The notes under the pieces: generated by a model
What the model saw: only the letters and a program-made list of their open reading frames with translations
The model's database searches: none
Told to the model about the DNA's origin: nothing
Shown: positions 33,351 through 42,734 of the stretch, one piece after another
Numbering within the stretch: the stretch's first letter is position 1
Layout: the number at the start of each line of letters is the position of its first letter
Translations under genes and position numbers: made by a program
DNA from: Xenophilus sp003671765
GTDB lineage: Bacteria > Pseudomonadota > Gammaproteobacteria > Burkholderiales > Burkholderiaceae_C
Length of the DNA stretch: 64,000 bases
Direction: 5' to 3'
NCBI GenBank assembly: GCA_051414805.1
Contig: CP166702.1
Span: 124,001 to 188,000, forward strand

Positions 33351-33370
33351 GCGGCGCCCCGCTGCGCGCA

Positions 33371-33386
33371 TTCACGGCATCTTTAC
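33371..33386 (+). promoter_or_regulatory. Near-match to the CreB tag upstream of the Spy/CpxP-like gene
   Basis: TTCAC-GGCATC-TTTAC differs from TTCAC-N6-TTCAC by one base and lies 118 bases before the start codon. Short motifs of this kind turn up by chance, and TTTAC is also part of CpxR-type sites, so this is a weak candidate. Confidence 0.25.
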
Positions 33387-33503
33387 CTTCGATCACGCCG
33401 CGTTGACCCGGTCCTCACGGCCGGGACATTCGCGCCTTCCACACTCCGTCTCACCTGCTGCACTCTTCACCGCGGCAGCATTTCCACGAAAGGAAGGACT
33501 CGC

Positions 33504-34070
33504 ATGATCTCTCTTCGCCAACGGATGGTCTGGGCCGGTGTGCTGGCCTCTGCCGCCTTCGCCGCGTCCGCGCAGACGCCCCCTCCCTCCAACGTGCCGC
33601 TGTCGGCCACCCAGGCCCAGGCCGCGGCGACCTCCGCGGACGCCAAGCCGCGCATGGAGCGCAAGAAGGACTTCGCGCAGCGCTTCGAGCGCATGCAGCA
33701 GCACCGTGCCCAGCGCCTCGCGGCCCTGAAGGACAAGCTGCAGCTCAGCGCGCAGCAACAGGGCGCGTGGACCAGCTACACGACGGCGCTGCAGCCGCCG
33801 GCCATGCCCAAGCCCGAAGACCGTGCGGCTCGCCGTGCGGAATTCGAGAAGCTGACGACGCCCGAGCGCATCGACCGCATGCAGGCCCGCCAGGCCGAAC
33901 GCAGCGCGATGTTCGCCAAGCGTGCCGATGCGACCAAGGCCTTCTACGCGCAGCTCACGCCGGCGCAGCAGAAGACCTTCGACGCCGAGAGCCTGCGCAT
34001 GGGTCCGCGCGGCCATGGCCACCACGGCCATCGCCCGCACGGCGAGGCCCAGGCCCCGACCAAGGGCTGA
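33504..34070 (+). CDS. Spy/CpxP-family periplasmic protein
   Basis: The protein has 188 residues. A signal peptide ends at about residue 23 (AAFAASAQ). The helical middle carries two LTxxQ-like motifs (LQLSAQQQGAW and AQLTPAQQKTFDAE), the mark of Spy/CpxP periplasmic chaperones and adaptor proteins. The C-terminus is His-rich (GPRGHGHHGHRPHGE) and might bind metal. The start is preceded by AAGGAAGG. Expression in homologues is induced by envelope stress. A strong bidirectional terminator follows. Confidence 0.85.
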   Translation: MISLRQRMVWAGVLASAAFAASAQTPPPSNVPLSATQAQAAATSADAKPRMERKKDFAQRFERMQQHRAQRLAALKDKLQLSAQQQGAWTSYTTALQPPAMPKPEDRAARRAEFEKLTTPERIDRMQARQAERSAMFAKRADATKAFYAQLTPAQQKTFDAESLRMGPRGHGHHGHRPHGEAQAPTKG

Positions 34071-34087
34071 GCTCGCGGCCCGGCGAC

Positions 34088-34126
34088 GAAAAAGCCCGCT
34101 GCGCTTCGTGCGCAGCGGGCTTTTTC
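34088..34126. terminator. Bidirectional Rho-independent terminator
   Basis: GAAAAAGCCCGCTGCGC-ttcgt-GCGCAGCGGGCTTTTTC is a perfect 17-base-pair hairpin with A and T runs on both sides. It serves the Spy-like gene from the left and the convergent gene ending at 34158 from the right. Confidence 0.92.
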
Positions 34127-34157
34127 GTTCGAAGGCGGCACGCGTGGCCGCCTGCGC

Positions 34158-34580
34158 TCACTTGGGCGTGCCGGTCGACTCGATCGGGTTGGTCGCGACG
34201 GCCGGGCGCTCGCCGGTGTAGCCGAAGGGACGCGGCTGGTGCAGCGCCTCCTGGCGCACTTCGGCGCGCGTGCGCTCGCCCACCTGCGGCGTGGCGTTGG
34301 GCTGGTTGTTGCGCATGGTGCTGGCTTCGCCGCCGGGCGTGTTGGTGTTGGCCTGGTTGTGGTTGTTCCACACCGCGCCCATGCGCACGCCGTCGCGCGA
34401 GTTCGGCTGGCTGTAGTCGGGGCGCTGCGGGGGGTTGGGCACGCCGGCGGGCGTCATGGTGCTGGCCTGGCCGGCGACGCCTGGCTCCGTGGCAGGCACC
34501 GAGGTGGTCTGTGCGCTGGCGGCGGCCGATGCCGCCAGCAGGCCGGCGGCGACGAGTGCGGAAAGGGTGCTGGGCTTCAT
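34158..34580 (-). CDS. Secreted small protein of unknown function (possibly DUF4148-like)
   Basis: The protein has 140 residues. The ATG at 34580 follows CAGGAG. A signal peptide ends near ASAAASAQ (about residue 24). The mature part is rich in Asn, Pro, Gln and Thr (VPNPPQRPDYSQPNSRDGVRMGAVWNNHNQANTNTPGG) and looks largely unstructured. A short RTRAEVRQEALHQ segment resembles the RAEVxxE motif of DUF4148-type Burkholderiales proteins, shared with the gene at 47511-47882. Function unknown. Confidence 0.75.
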   Translation of the reverse strand: MKPSTLSALVAAGLLAASAAASAQTTSVPATEPGVAGQASTMTPAGVPNPPQRPDYSQPNSRDGVRMGAVWNNHNQANTNTPGGEASTMRNNQPNATPQVGERTRAEVRQEALHQPRPFGYTGERPAVATNPIESTGTPK

Positions 34581-34806
34581 GCGAGGCTCCTGTAAAAAGT
34601 GGGACAAGGGTGCCGCTCGTAGCCGGCCGCGGCACCGGAAGAGAACTTCAAGTTAGGAGTCGGGCCCCTGCGCGCCTGTCGGGGCGCGCGGCGCAGCGCT
34701 GTAGGAATGCCACGCACCGCGCGTGGCCGCATCCGCGAAATTCGGACGGCAAGAAGCTGACACCTTCCTACAGGCGGGGACGACCCTGCCCCGTACAAAT
34801 CGCAGG

Positions 34807-35601
34807 GTGGCACTCCTTTCCGAACCCCATCTGCCGCTGGCCGCCGCCGCACCACCCAAGTCGCTGAAGGTGATGACGGTGAACACCCACAAGGGTTTCA
34901 CGGCGCTCAACCGCAAGTTCATCCTGCCCGAGCTGCGCGATGCCGTGCGCACGGTGGGGGCCGACGTCGTCTTCCTGCAGGAGGTGCTGGGCACGCATTC
35001 GCAGCACCAGAAGCGGGTGGACAACTGGCCGGAGGCGCCGCACTACGAATTCCTGGCCGACACCATGTGGCCGCAGTTCGCCTATGGGCGCAACGCGGTG
35101 TACCCGCGTGGCCACCACGGCAATGCGGTGCTGTCGAAATTCCCCATCGTGCACCACCGCAACCACGACGTGTCGATCGCCGGCCCCGAGAAGCGTGGCC
35201 TGCTGCACTGCGCGCTGCGCCTGCCCGGCCGCACGGTCGACGTGCACGTGATCTGCGCGCACCTGGGCCTGGCCGAGGCGCACCGCCAGCAGCAGCTGGA
35301 GCTGCTGTGCCACATCGTGCGCGACGAGGTGCCGGCCGATGCGCCGCTGGTGGTGGCCGGCGACTTCAACGACTGGCGCAGCCGCGCGCACGAGGTGCTG
35401 GAGCAGGGCGCCGGCCTGCGCGAAGTCTTCAAGCATGCCAACGGCCGCGCCGCGAAGACTTTTCCTTCGCGCTTCCCGATGCTGCCGCTGGATCGCATCT
35501 ATGTGCGCAACGCGGGCGCGCACGCACCGGTGGTGCTGCCGCGCCAGCCGTGGTCGCACCTGTCGGACCATGCGCCGCTCGTGGCGGAGATCGACCTGTG
35601 A
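34807..35601 (+). CDS. Endonuclease/exonuclease/phosphatase-fold hydrolase
   Basis: GTG-initiated, 264 residues. EEP-fold landmarks are MTVNTHKG (about 24-31), Glu in FLQEVLG, VICAHLGL, VAGDFNDW (metal and catalytic Asp/Asn) and the closing HLSDHAPLVAEIDL. It heads a run of three genes with clsB and an LPG-synthase-like membrane gene, the order seen in many beta- and gammaproteobacteria (YbhP-YbhO-YbhN type). That context suggests a role in phospholipid or membrane metabolism rather than DNA repair. No strong ribosome-binding site precedes the GTG. Confidence 0.88.
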   Translation: MALLSEPHLPLAAAAPPKSLKVMTVNTHKGFTALNRKFILPELRDAVRTVGADVVFLQEVLGTHSQHQKRVDNWPEAPHYEFLADTMWPQFAYGRNAVYPRGHHGNAVLSKFPIVHHRNHDVSIAGPEKRGLLHCALRLPGRTVDVHVICAHLGLAEAHRQQQLELLCHIVRDEVPADAPLVVAGDFNDWRSRAHEVLEQGAGLREVFKHANGRAAKTFPSRFPMLPLDRIYVRNAGAHAPVVLPRQPWSHLSDHAPLVAEIDL

Positions 35602-35626
35602 ACAACGACGACAAGGGAGCATGCCC

Positions 35627-36874
35627 ATGAGCGGACGCCGCTGGTACCCCGGCAACGAAGTCGAACTGTTGGAGAACGGCGAGGCCTTCTTCCCGCGCGT
35701 CTTCGAGGCCATCCGCGCCGCCGAGCGCGAGGTGATCGTCGAGACCTTCATCCTGTTCGAGGACAAGATCGGGCAGGGCCTGCATGCGGCGCTGTGCGAG
35801 GCAGCGCGCCGCGGCGTCAAGGTCGACCTGATGATCGACGGCTTCGGTTCGCCCGACCTGTCGGCCGCCTTCCTCGACAGCCTGGGGCAGGCGGGCGTGC
35901 GCGTGCGCGTGTTCGACCCGGGCTCGCGCTTCCTGGGCCAGCGGCTCAACGTCTTTCGGCGCATGCACCGCAAGATCGTTGTCATCGACGGCCTGCGCGC
36001 CTTCGTCGGCGGCATCAACTACTCGGCCGACCACGTGATGGATTTCGGTCCCAAGGCCAAGCAGGACTATGCGGTGGAGCTCACCGGCCCGGTCGTGAGC
36101 GAGATCCATCGCTTCGTGCTGCATGCGATCGCGGTGGGCGGCAAGGGCGCGGGCTGGTTCCGCCGGCGCCTGCGTCGCACCGCCGACGTGGAGAACGCGC
36201 CCACCGGCCAGGCCGAGGTGATGTTCGTCACCCGCGACAACCGCCGCCACACGACCGACATCGAGCGCCACTACCGCGCCGCGATCCGCACCGCGCGGCA
36301 GCGCATCGTCATTGCCAACGCCTACTTCTTTCCCGGTTACCGGCTCATCAAGGACCTGCGTCGCGCGGCGCGCCGTGGCGTCGACGTTCGCCTCATCCTT
36401 CAGGGCGAGCCCGACATGCCGATCGTCAAGACGGCGGCCAGCATGCTCTACCACCATCTTCTGAATGCGGGCGTGAAGATCCACGAGTACTGCGAACGCC
36501 CGCTGCACGGCAAGGTGGCGGTGGTCGACGACGTGTGGAGCACGGTCGGTTCGAGCAACCTCGACCCGCTGAGCCTGTCGCTCAACCTCGAGGCCAACGT
36601 CATCATCCGCGACCGGGACTTCAACCGCGTGCTGACCGAGCGGCTCGACCATCTGATGCGGCACAGCTGCAAGCAGATCGAAGTCGAGGCGCTGGGTGAA
36701 TGGAGCGGCTGGCGCCTGGTGCGCAGTTTCTTCGTCTTCCACTTCATGCGCTGGTACCCGTCGTGGGCCGGCTGGCTGCCGCGCCATGCGCCGCGGCTCA
36801 AGCCCGCCGTGCCGACGCAGCCGCCGCGCGAGCGCGGCCATGACGGATCGGTCGCACAGACCGACGCCGCCTGA
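35627..36874 (+). CDS. clsB: ClsB-like cardiolipin synthase
   Basis: The protein has 415 residues with two phospholipase D HKD motifs: HRKIVVIDGLRAFVGGINYS (about 110-129) and HGKVAVVDDVWSTVGSSNLD (about 295-314). The enzyme joins phosphatidylglycerol units to cardiolipin at the inner membrane. GGGAG is seven bases before ATG 35627 but only one base before the alternative ATG at 35621, so I chose the former. It starts 25 bases after the EEP gene. Genes on both sides match the ybhPON-type arrangement. Confidence 0.92.
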   Translation: MSGRRWYPGNEVELLENGEAFFPRVFEAIRAAEREVIVETFILFEDKIGQGLHAALCEAARRGVKVDLMIDGFGSPDLSAAFLDSLGQAGVRVRVFDPGSRFLGQRLNVFRRMHRKIVVIDGLRAFVGGINYSADHVMDFGPKAKQDYAVELTGPVVSEIHRFVLHAIAVGGKGAGWFRRRLRRTADVENAPTGQAEVMFVTRDNRRHTTDIERHYRAAIRTARQRIVIANAYFFPGYRLIKDLRRAARRGVDVRLILQGEPDMPIVKTAASMLYHHLLNAGVKIHEYCERPLHGKVAVVDDVWSTVGSSNLDPLSLSLNLEANVIIRDRDFNRVLTERLDHLMRHSCKQIEVEALGEWSGWRLVRSFFVFHFMRWYPSWAGWLPRHAPRLKPAVPTQPPRERGHDGSVAQTDAA

Positions 36875-36893
36875 GGCACCCACGCGAGACGCC

Positions 36894-37937
36894 ATGGCGC
36901 CTTCGTCCACCGCCGGGCCGACCAGCCGCCTGCCATCGGGCGACGCGCGCGCTCCGACCGGCGGGGGACGGCGCCTGCAGGCCTGGCGTGCGCGGCCGTG
37001 GTGGCCCTGGGCCAAGCGCCTGATTGTGCTGGGCTTCCTCGCCTTCGTGGCCGTGCTGCTGGTGAGCCAGGCGCGCGCCATCGAATGGGCGCAGGTGTTC
37101 GCCACCATGCGCGCCTACCCGCTGCGCACGCTGCTCGTGGCGGCGGCCCTGGCCGCGCTGAGCCATTGCATCTACGCCAGCTTCGACCTCGTCGGCCGGC
37201 ACTACACGGGGCACCGCCTGCCGGTGCCCACCGTGATGGCGATCACCTTCGTGAGCTACGCCTTCAACCTGAACATGGGCACGATCGTCGGCGCGGTGGG
37301 CATGCGGGTGCGGCTGTACTCGCGGCTCGGCCTGGCGCCCGGCCAGATCACGCGCGTGGTGGGCATGAGCATGCTCACCAACTGGCTGGGCTACTTCCTG
37401 CTGGCCGGGCTGGCCTTCCTGCTGTGGCCGCTGGCCCTGCCCGACGACTGGCACCTGGGCCGCACCGCCTTGCGTGCACTGGGCGCGGCGCTGGTCGCCG
37501 TCGCGCTGGCCTACCTCGTCGCCTGCGCGTTCTCGAGCCGCCGCGAGTGGACCGTGCGCGGCCACGACATCGCCCTGCCCAGCCTGCGCGTGGCCTTCGT
37601 GCAGCTGGCCCTGTCGTGCGCCAACTGGGGCGTGATGGGGCTCGCGATGTCCGTGCTGCTGCAGGAACGCGTGCCCTACCCCATGGCGCTGGGCGTGCTG
37701 CTGATCGGCGCGGTCGCCGGCCTCATGTCGCGCGTGCCCGCCGGGCTGGGCGTGCTGGAGGCGGTGTTCGTCGCCCTCCTGGCACCCCCGCTCACGAGCA
37801 CGGCGCTGATCGCCGCGGTGCTGTGCTATCGCGCCGTGTACTACTGGGCACCGCTCGCCGTCGCGGTGGTGCTCTACCTGGCCATGGAGGCGCAGGCGCG
37901 CCGGCTGGCCACCCACGGCGCGTCGGCGCCGGACTGA
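36894..37937 (+). CDS. YbhN-like/LPG-synthase transmembrane-domain protein (UPF0104)
   Basis: The protein has 347 residues and seven or eight predicted helices (RLIVLGFLAFVAVLLVSQARAI, VMAITFVSYAFNLNMGTIVGAVGMRVRLYSR, GVLLIGAVAGLMSRVPAGLGVLEAVFVALL). The MRVRLYSRLGLAPGQITRV loop and PAGLGVLEA are family signatures of the lysylphosphatidylglycerol synthase membrane domain. No catalytic aminoacyl-transfer domain is attached. An ATG at 36840 overlapping clsB would add 18 residues. Probably lipid-related and co-transcribed with clsB. Confidence 0.88.
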   Translation: MAPSSTAGPTSRLPSGDARAPTGGGRRLQAWRARPWWPWAKRLIVLGFLAFVAVLLVSQARAIEWAQVFATMRAYPLRTLLVAAALAALSHCIYASFDLVGRHYTGHRLPVPTVMAITFVSYAFNLNMGTIVGAVGMRVRLYSRLGLAPGQITRVVGMSMLTNWLGYFLLAGLAFLLWPLALPDDWHLGRTALRALGAALVAVALAYLVACAFSSRREWTVRGHDIALPSLRVAFVQLALSCANWGVMGLAMSVLLQERVPYPMALGVLLIGAVAGLMSRVPAGLGVLEAVFVALLAPPLTSTALIAAVLCYRAVYYWAPLAVAVVLYLAMEAQARRLATHGASAPD

Positions 37938-37981
37938 ACCGTGGCCCTTCCGGGCCTTCCCCTCGTCTCCAGGAGACAACC

Positions 37982-38248
37982 ATGACCCCCCTGACCCGTC
38001 TTCTCGCCCTCGGCATCACCGCGGCAGCCCTCACGGCCTGCGGCAAGAGCGGCAATGACACTGCCGCCCCCGCCGCCACACCCCCGGCTGCCACCTCGCC
38101 GGGCACGTCGAGCAGCGCGCCCCACCCGAGCGAGCCCACCGGCGCCGGTGCGGCCGTGCAACCCGTCACGCCGGCACCCGCGCCCGGTTCGGGCGAAGGC
38201 GCGCCGGCCTCCAGCGACCCGGCCGGCCAGTCGAAGAAGGCGCCGTAG
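37982..38248 (+). CDS. Small Pro/Ala/Ser-rich lipoprotein
   Basis: The protein has 88 residues with AGGAGA before the ATG. The signal ends in the lipobox LTAC (Cys20), and the mature 68 residues are almost only Ala, Pro, Gly, Ser and Thr, so it is probably an unstructured envelope lipoprotein. It starts 44 bases after the YbhN-like gene. Function is unknown. Confidence 0.75.
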   Translation: MTPLTRLLALGITAAALTACGKSGNDTAAPAATPPAATSPGTSSSAPHPSEPTGAGAAVQPVTPAPAPGSGEGAPASSDPAGQSKKAP

Positions 38249-38309
38249 CGCCCCCTGGTGGCCGACGGGCGGTGTGGCGCGCACCGCCGAATCACTGTAA
38301 ATTCATCCA

Positions 38310-39587
<1,278 letters not shown>

Positions 39588-39704
39588 GGTGCGTCCCCAC
39601 GGGTGGGTGCTGCCTGCTGCTGGCGGGGCTGCACGATTTCGCTGCCCGTCCCGCGCGCCGGTCACCTACACACGCGCCCTGTCCTCCACCCTAGCTTGAG
39701 GCTC

Positions 39705-41261
39705 ATGCGCCACACCGTCACCCTCAGCAGCGAAACCGACTGGCCCGGCTTTCGAAGCGAGGCGAGGCGCTTGCTGTCGCAGCTGGTGCCGCCCGAGGAC
39801 GTGGCCTGGCACACGCCCGCCGGCGCGGCGGAAGACCTCTTCGCGCCCACCGCGTCCTCCGACGCCAGACGGCCTGCGGCGCACGTCCCGGCTGCGCAAG
39901 GCGCCATGAACTTCGTTGTGCCACCGGCCTTCCTCACGCTGTGCGAGAAGGTGGTGCTGCACCAGGACCCGGCGCGCTTCGCCCTGCTCTATCGCCTGCT
40001 GTGGCGCCTCGTGCACGAGCGTGCGCTACGCCACGACCCGCTCGACGCCGATCGCACGCGCGCACGCCACATGATGCAGGCGGTGCGCCGCGACCTGCAC
40101 AAGATGAAGGCCTTCGTGCGCTTCCGTCCGCTCGAGCGCGAAGGCGAGCCGCCGCTGCACGTGGCGTGGTTCGAGCCCGACCACCACATCGTCGAGGCCG
40201 TGGCGCCCTTCTTCGTGCGCCGCTTCACCGCGATGCACTGGGCCATCCTGACGCCGGAGCGCTCGGTGCAGTGGACACCGGCGCAGGCCGACCCGACCGT
40301 GTCCCCACCCAAGTCACCGGATGCCTCGCTGCCGCCGGGCGAACTGCGCTTCGGGCCGGGCGCTTCGCGTGCGGATGCGCCGCCGGCCGATGCAGGCGAG
40401 GCGTTGTGGCTCACCTATTACGCGCACATCTTCAATCCGGCGCGGCTGAAGACCGACATGATGCGCAAGGAGATGCCCGTGAAGTACTGGCACAACCTGC
40501 CCGAGGCCGCACTCATCGCGCCGCTGACGGCGCAGGCCCACGAGCGCTCGGGCCGCATGGTCGAGGCCGCGGCCACCGTGCCGGCGCGCCGCATCGTGCA
40601 GCCGCTGCAGCAAGCCCGCGCGCTGGACCCGCACCACAGCGCCGCCCTGCCCGACGATCCCAATGCGGCGCTGGCCGCGCTCAAGCGCGCGACCGAGCGT
40701 TGCCGCGAATGCCCCATCGGCGCGCACGCCACGCAATCGGTGATGGGCGAAGGGCCGATCCATGCCGCGCTGATGGTGGTGGGCGAGCAGCCCGGCGACC
40801 AGGAGGACCTGGTGGGCCGGCCCTTCGTCGGGCCCTCGGGCCAGCTCTTCGATCGCGCGGTGGCCGAGCTCGGCTGGTCGCGCGATCACTTCTTCGTCAC
40901 CAACGCGGTGAAGCACTTCAAGTTCGAGCTTCGCGGCAAGCGGCGCATCCACAAGACGCCCGGCCAGCGCGAAGCCGCGGCCTGCCTGCACTGGCTCGAA
41001 TCGGAGATCGCGCAGGTGCGCCCGCGCGCCTTCATTGCCCTGGGCGCCACGGCGGCCCGCGCGCTCGTGGGCCGGCCGGTGGCCGTGACGGCCGAGCGCG
41101 GGCATTGGCTCGAGGGGCCCGGGGGCCGTCGCGTACTGATCACGCTGCACCCCTCGGCCCTGCTGCGCGGCGACCCGGCGGAGCGCGAGGACGCGTGGCG
41201 CGCCTGGCTCGACGACCTCTCGCAGGCCAGCGACATCGCCGGCCTCGAGGCCGCGCGCTGA
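39705..41261 (+). CDS. UdgX-family uracil-DNA-binding protein fused to a TIGR03915-type domain
   Basis: The protein has 518 residues. The N-terminal half (about 1-270; TDWPGFRSEARRLLSQLVPPEDVAWHT ... YWHNLPEAALIAPL) is the TIGR03915/DUF4130 domain of unknown function. The C-terminal half is a family 4-like uracil-DNA glycosylase with Cys residues for a [4Fe-4S] cluster (CRECPIG), motif GEQPGDQEDLVGRPFVGPSG, and the UdgX-specific KRRIHKTPG loop with His416. In mycobacterial UdgX the equivalent His forms a covalent bond with the DNA after uracil removal. It follows the radical SAM gene by 117 bases and is likely co-functional. Confidence 0.92.
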   Translation: MRHTVTLSSETDWPGFRSEARRLLSQLVPPEDVAWHTPAGAAEDLFAPTASSDARRPAAHVPAAQGAMNFVVPPAFLTLCEKVVLHQDPARFALLYRLLWRLVHERALRHDPLDADRTRARHMMQAVRRDLHKMKAFVRFRPLEREGEPPLHVAWFEPDHHIVEAVAPFFVRRFTAMHWAILTPERSVQWTPAQADPTVSPPKSPDASLPPGELRFGPGASRADAPPADAGEALWLTYYAHIFNPARLKTDMMRKEMPVKYWHNLPEAALIAPLTAQAHERSGRMVEAAATVPARRIVQPLQQARALDPHHSAALPDDPNAALAALKRATERCRECPIGAHATQSVMGEGPIHAALMVVGEQPGDQEDLVGRPFVGPSGQLFDRAVAELGWSRDHFFVTNAVKHFKFELRGKRRIHKTPGQREAAACLHWLESEIAQVRPRAFIALGATAARALVGRPVAVTAERGHWLEGPGGRRVLITLHPSALLRGDPAEREDAWRAWLDDLSQASDIAGLEAAR

Positions 41262-41267
41262 AGTCGC

Positions 41268-41975
41268 TCAGCTGCCGCTGACCACCGTGCGCAGCTTGCG
41301 CTGCGCCGCGTTGATCGCGTTGGCGTGGCCGTTGAGTTCCTGCAGCATCGCGTTGAGCTCGGCCTGCACCTTCGCGTCGTTCACCGTGATCGCGTTGCCG
41401 GCGATCTGGATCTGGGCGCGGTGCGCCTCGATGTAGTCGCCGATGCGCACGGCCCCGCCAAGCACCGCGTCGAGCGCCGGGAATACCTCGCGGAAGGTGG
41501 CGGCGGGCAAGGTCACGGTCTTCTCATAGGCCTTGTCGAACACCGCCTTCAGGTCGTCCGGCTGCTTGAGCGCGGCGTGGGCGGCGTCGGCCTTGGCCAG
41601 GTTCGCGTCGAGCGCCGTGCGCATCTGCTTGACGCCCTCGCGCGCGGTGCGGATGTCGTCACGCCGCGCGACGATGTCGCCGATCGATCGCGGCGAGCCC
41701 TTGGCGATGACCGCCTCCATCGGCTGGCCCACCGACTGGTTCATCGACTCGTTGAAGTCGGCGATCACGGCGTAGTGCTGCGCGTAGTCGCCGAAGGGCT
41801 TCTTCTGTTCGTCGGTCGGCTTGGGCACGCGCACGCCGGGTCGGTCGAGCACGCGGGTCTGCAGGAACTGGATGAAGGCCGCACGCTGCTCCGGCTCCTT
41901 GCTGCCGCAGCCGGCAAGCGCCAGGCCGATGGCGAGCATGCACGCGCCCGCCAGGCGCATCCACATCGATCGCAT
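41268..41975 (-). CDS. DUF3053-family lipoprotein
   Basis: The protein has 235 residues with GAGGAG before the ATG. The lipobox is LALAGC (Cys24). The mature part is helical: EQRAAFIQFLQTRVLDRPGVRVPKPTDEQKKPFGDYAQHYAVI, then long heptad-like helices to residue 232, as in DUF3053 proteins found in proteobacterial envelopes. The function is unknown. The gene ends only seven bases from the convergent udgX stop. Confidence 0.85.
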   Translation of the reverse strand: MRSMWMRLAGACMLAIGLALAGCGSKEPEQRAAFIQFLQTRVLDRPGVRVPKPTDEQKKPFGDYAQHYAVIADFNESMNQSVGQPMEAVIAKGSPRSIGDIVARRDDIRTAREGVKQMRTALDANLAKADAAHAALKQPDDLKAVFDKAYEKTVTLPAATFREVFPALDAVLGGAVRIGDYIEAHRAQIQIAGNAITVNDAKVQAELNAMLQELNGHANAINAAQRKLRTVVSGS

Positions 41976-42053
41976 GTTCCGCTCCTCGTTGTCCGGAAAG
42001 GGCCGCATCGTAGGCGGCGGGGCACACGGGCACCATGGCCCACGTTGCCTAGC

Positions 42054-42614
42054 TCAGAAGCGGTAGGCGTAGCGTAGCCGCACGAAGTTCTCGCCCGGGT
42101 TCGGCTTCTTGATGCCGGCGTTGGAAAAGTGCTGCAGCCGCAGCGACAGCTCGTGCCGGCGGTTGGCACCGAAGCTGTAGCCCGCGCCGATCGCCTCGGT
42201 GAACTGGAAGGTGGTGCTGAAGCCACGGTCATCGGTCTGGTAGAGGCGGTCCATCAGGCTCACGCCGATGCCGCCCTCGACGAACCAGGGCGAGGCCCCG
42301 CCATCGAAGCGATAGCGCCAGGTGGCGATGGCGCCGACCTGCGCGATGCTGCGGCGTTCGCCGTCGAGGGGCCCGCGCCACTGGCTCGCGAAGAGGTCCC
42401 AGTAGAAGGACCGCCCGCTGCCTTGCCAGCCCGGCACGGACGCCCAGGGCAGCTGCACGCCGATGCCGGCCATGTCGCTGTTCGCGCTGCCGTGCAGCGT
42501 CTGCCCGCCTTCGACGTAGAGGGCCGGCGACGCGTCCACGACGGGCTGCGCGGCTGCGCCGGCACTCGCCAGCGCCAGCAGCGCGGCGGCGATCGTCATC
42601 CTGTTGTTGTGCAT
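42054..42614 (-). CDS. pagL: PagL-like lipid A 3-O-deacylase
   Basis: The protein has 186 residues. A signal peptide ends at about residue 23 (GAAAQ). The beta-barrel body ends with the C-terminal aromatic (RYAYRF) of outer membrane proteins. The catalytic motif LQHFSNAGIKKPNPGENFVRL is in place with His162 and Ser164, and the conserved Glu175 nearby. It removes the 3-O-linked acyl chain of lipid A in the outer membrane, altering LPS immunogenicity and permeability. It appears monocistronic. Confidence 0.93.
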   Translation of the reverse strand: MHNNRMTIAAALLALASAGAAAQPVVDASPALYVEGGQTLHGSANSDMAGIGVQLPWASVPGWQGSGRSFYWDLFASQWRGPLDGERRSIAQVGAIATWRYRFDGGASPWFVEGGIGVSLMDRLYQTDDRGFSTTFQFTEAIGAGYSFGANRRHELSLRLQHFSNAGIKKPNPGENFVRLRYAYRF

Positions 42615-42734
42615 CTTGAGGATTCCTGACACCGTGTTTCATTCAGCTACGGTTCAGGCAGTATCTGCACGCGCCGCGCACCGCGCTTTCCGCGCGGGCG
42701 ATTTCCCGGGTAGGACGCCGTCGGGAAGGGCCGA

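Noticed and set aside
34780..34806. A -10-like TACAAAT just before the GTG of the EEP gene as evidence of leaderless mRNA
   Set aside because: No -35 at proper spacing; the nearest CTGACA is 31 bases away.
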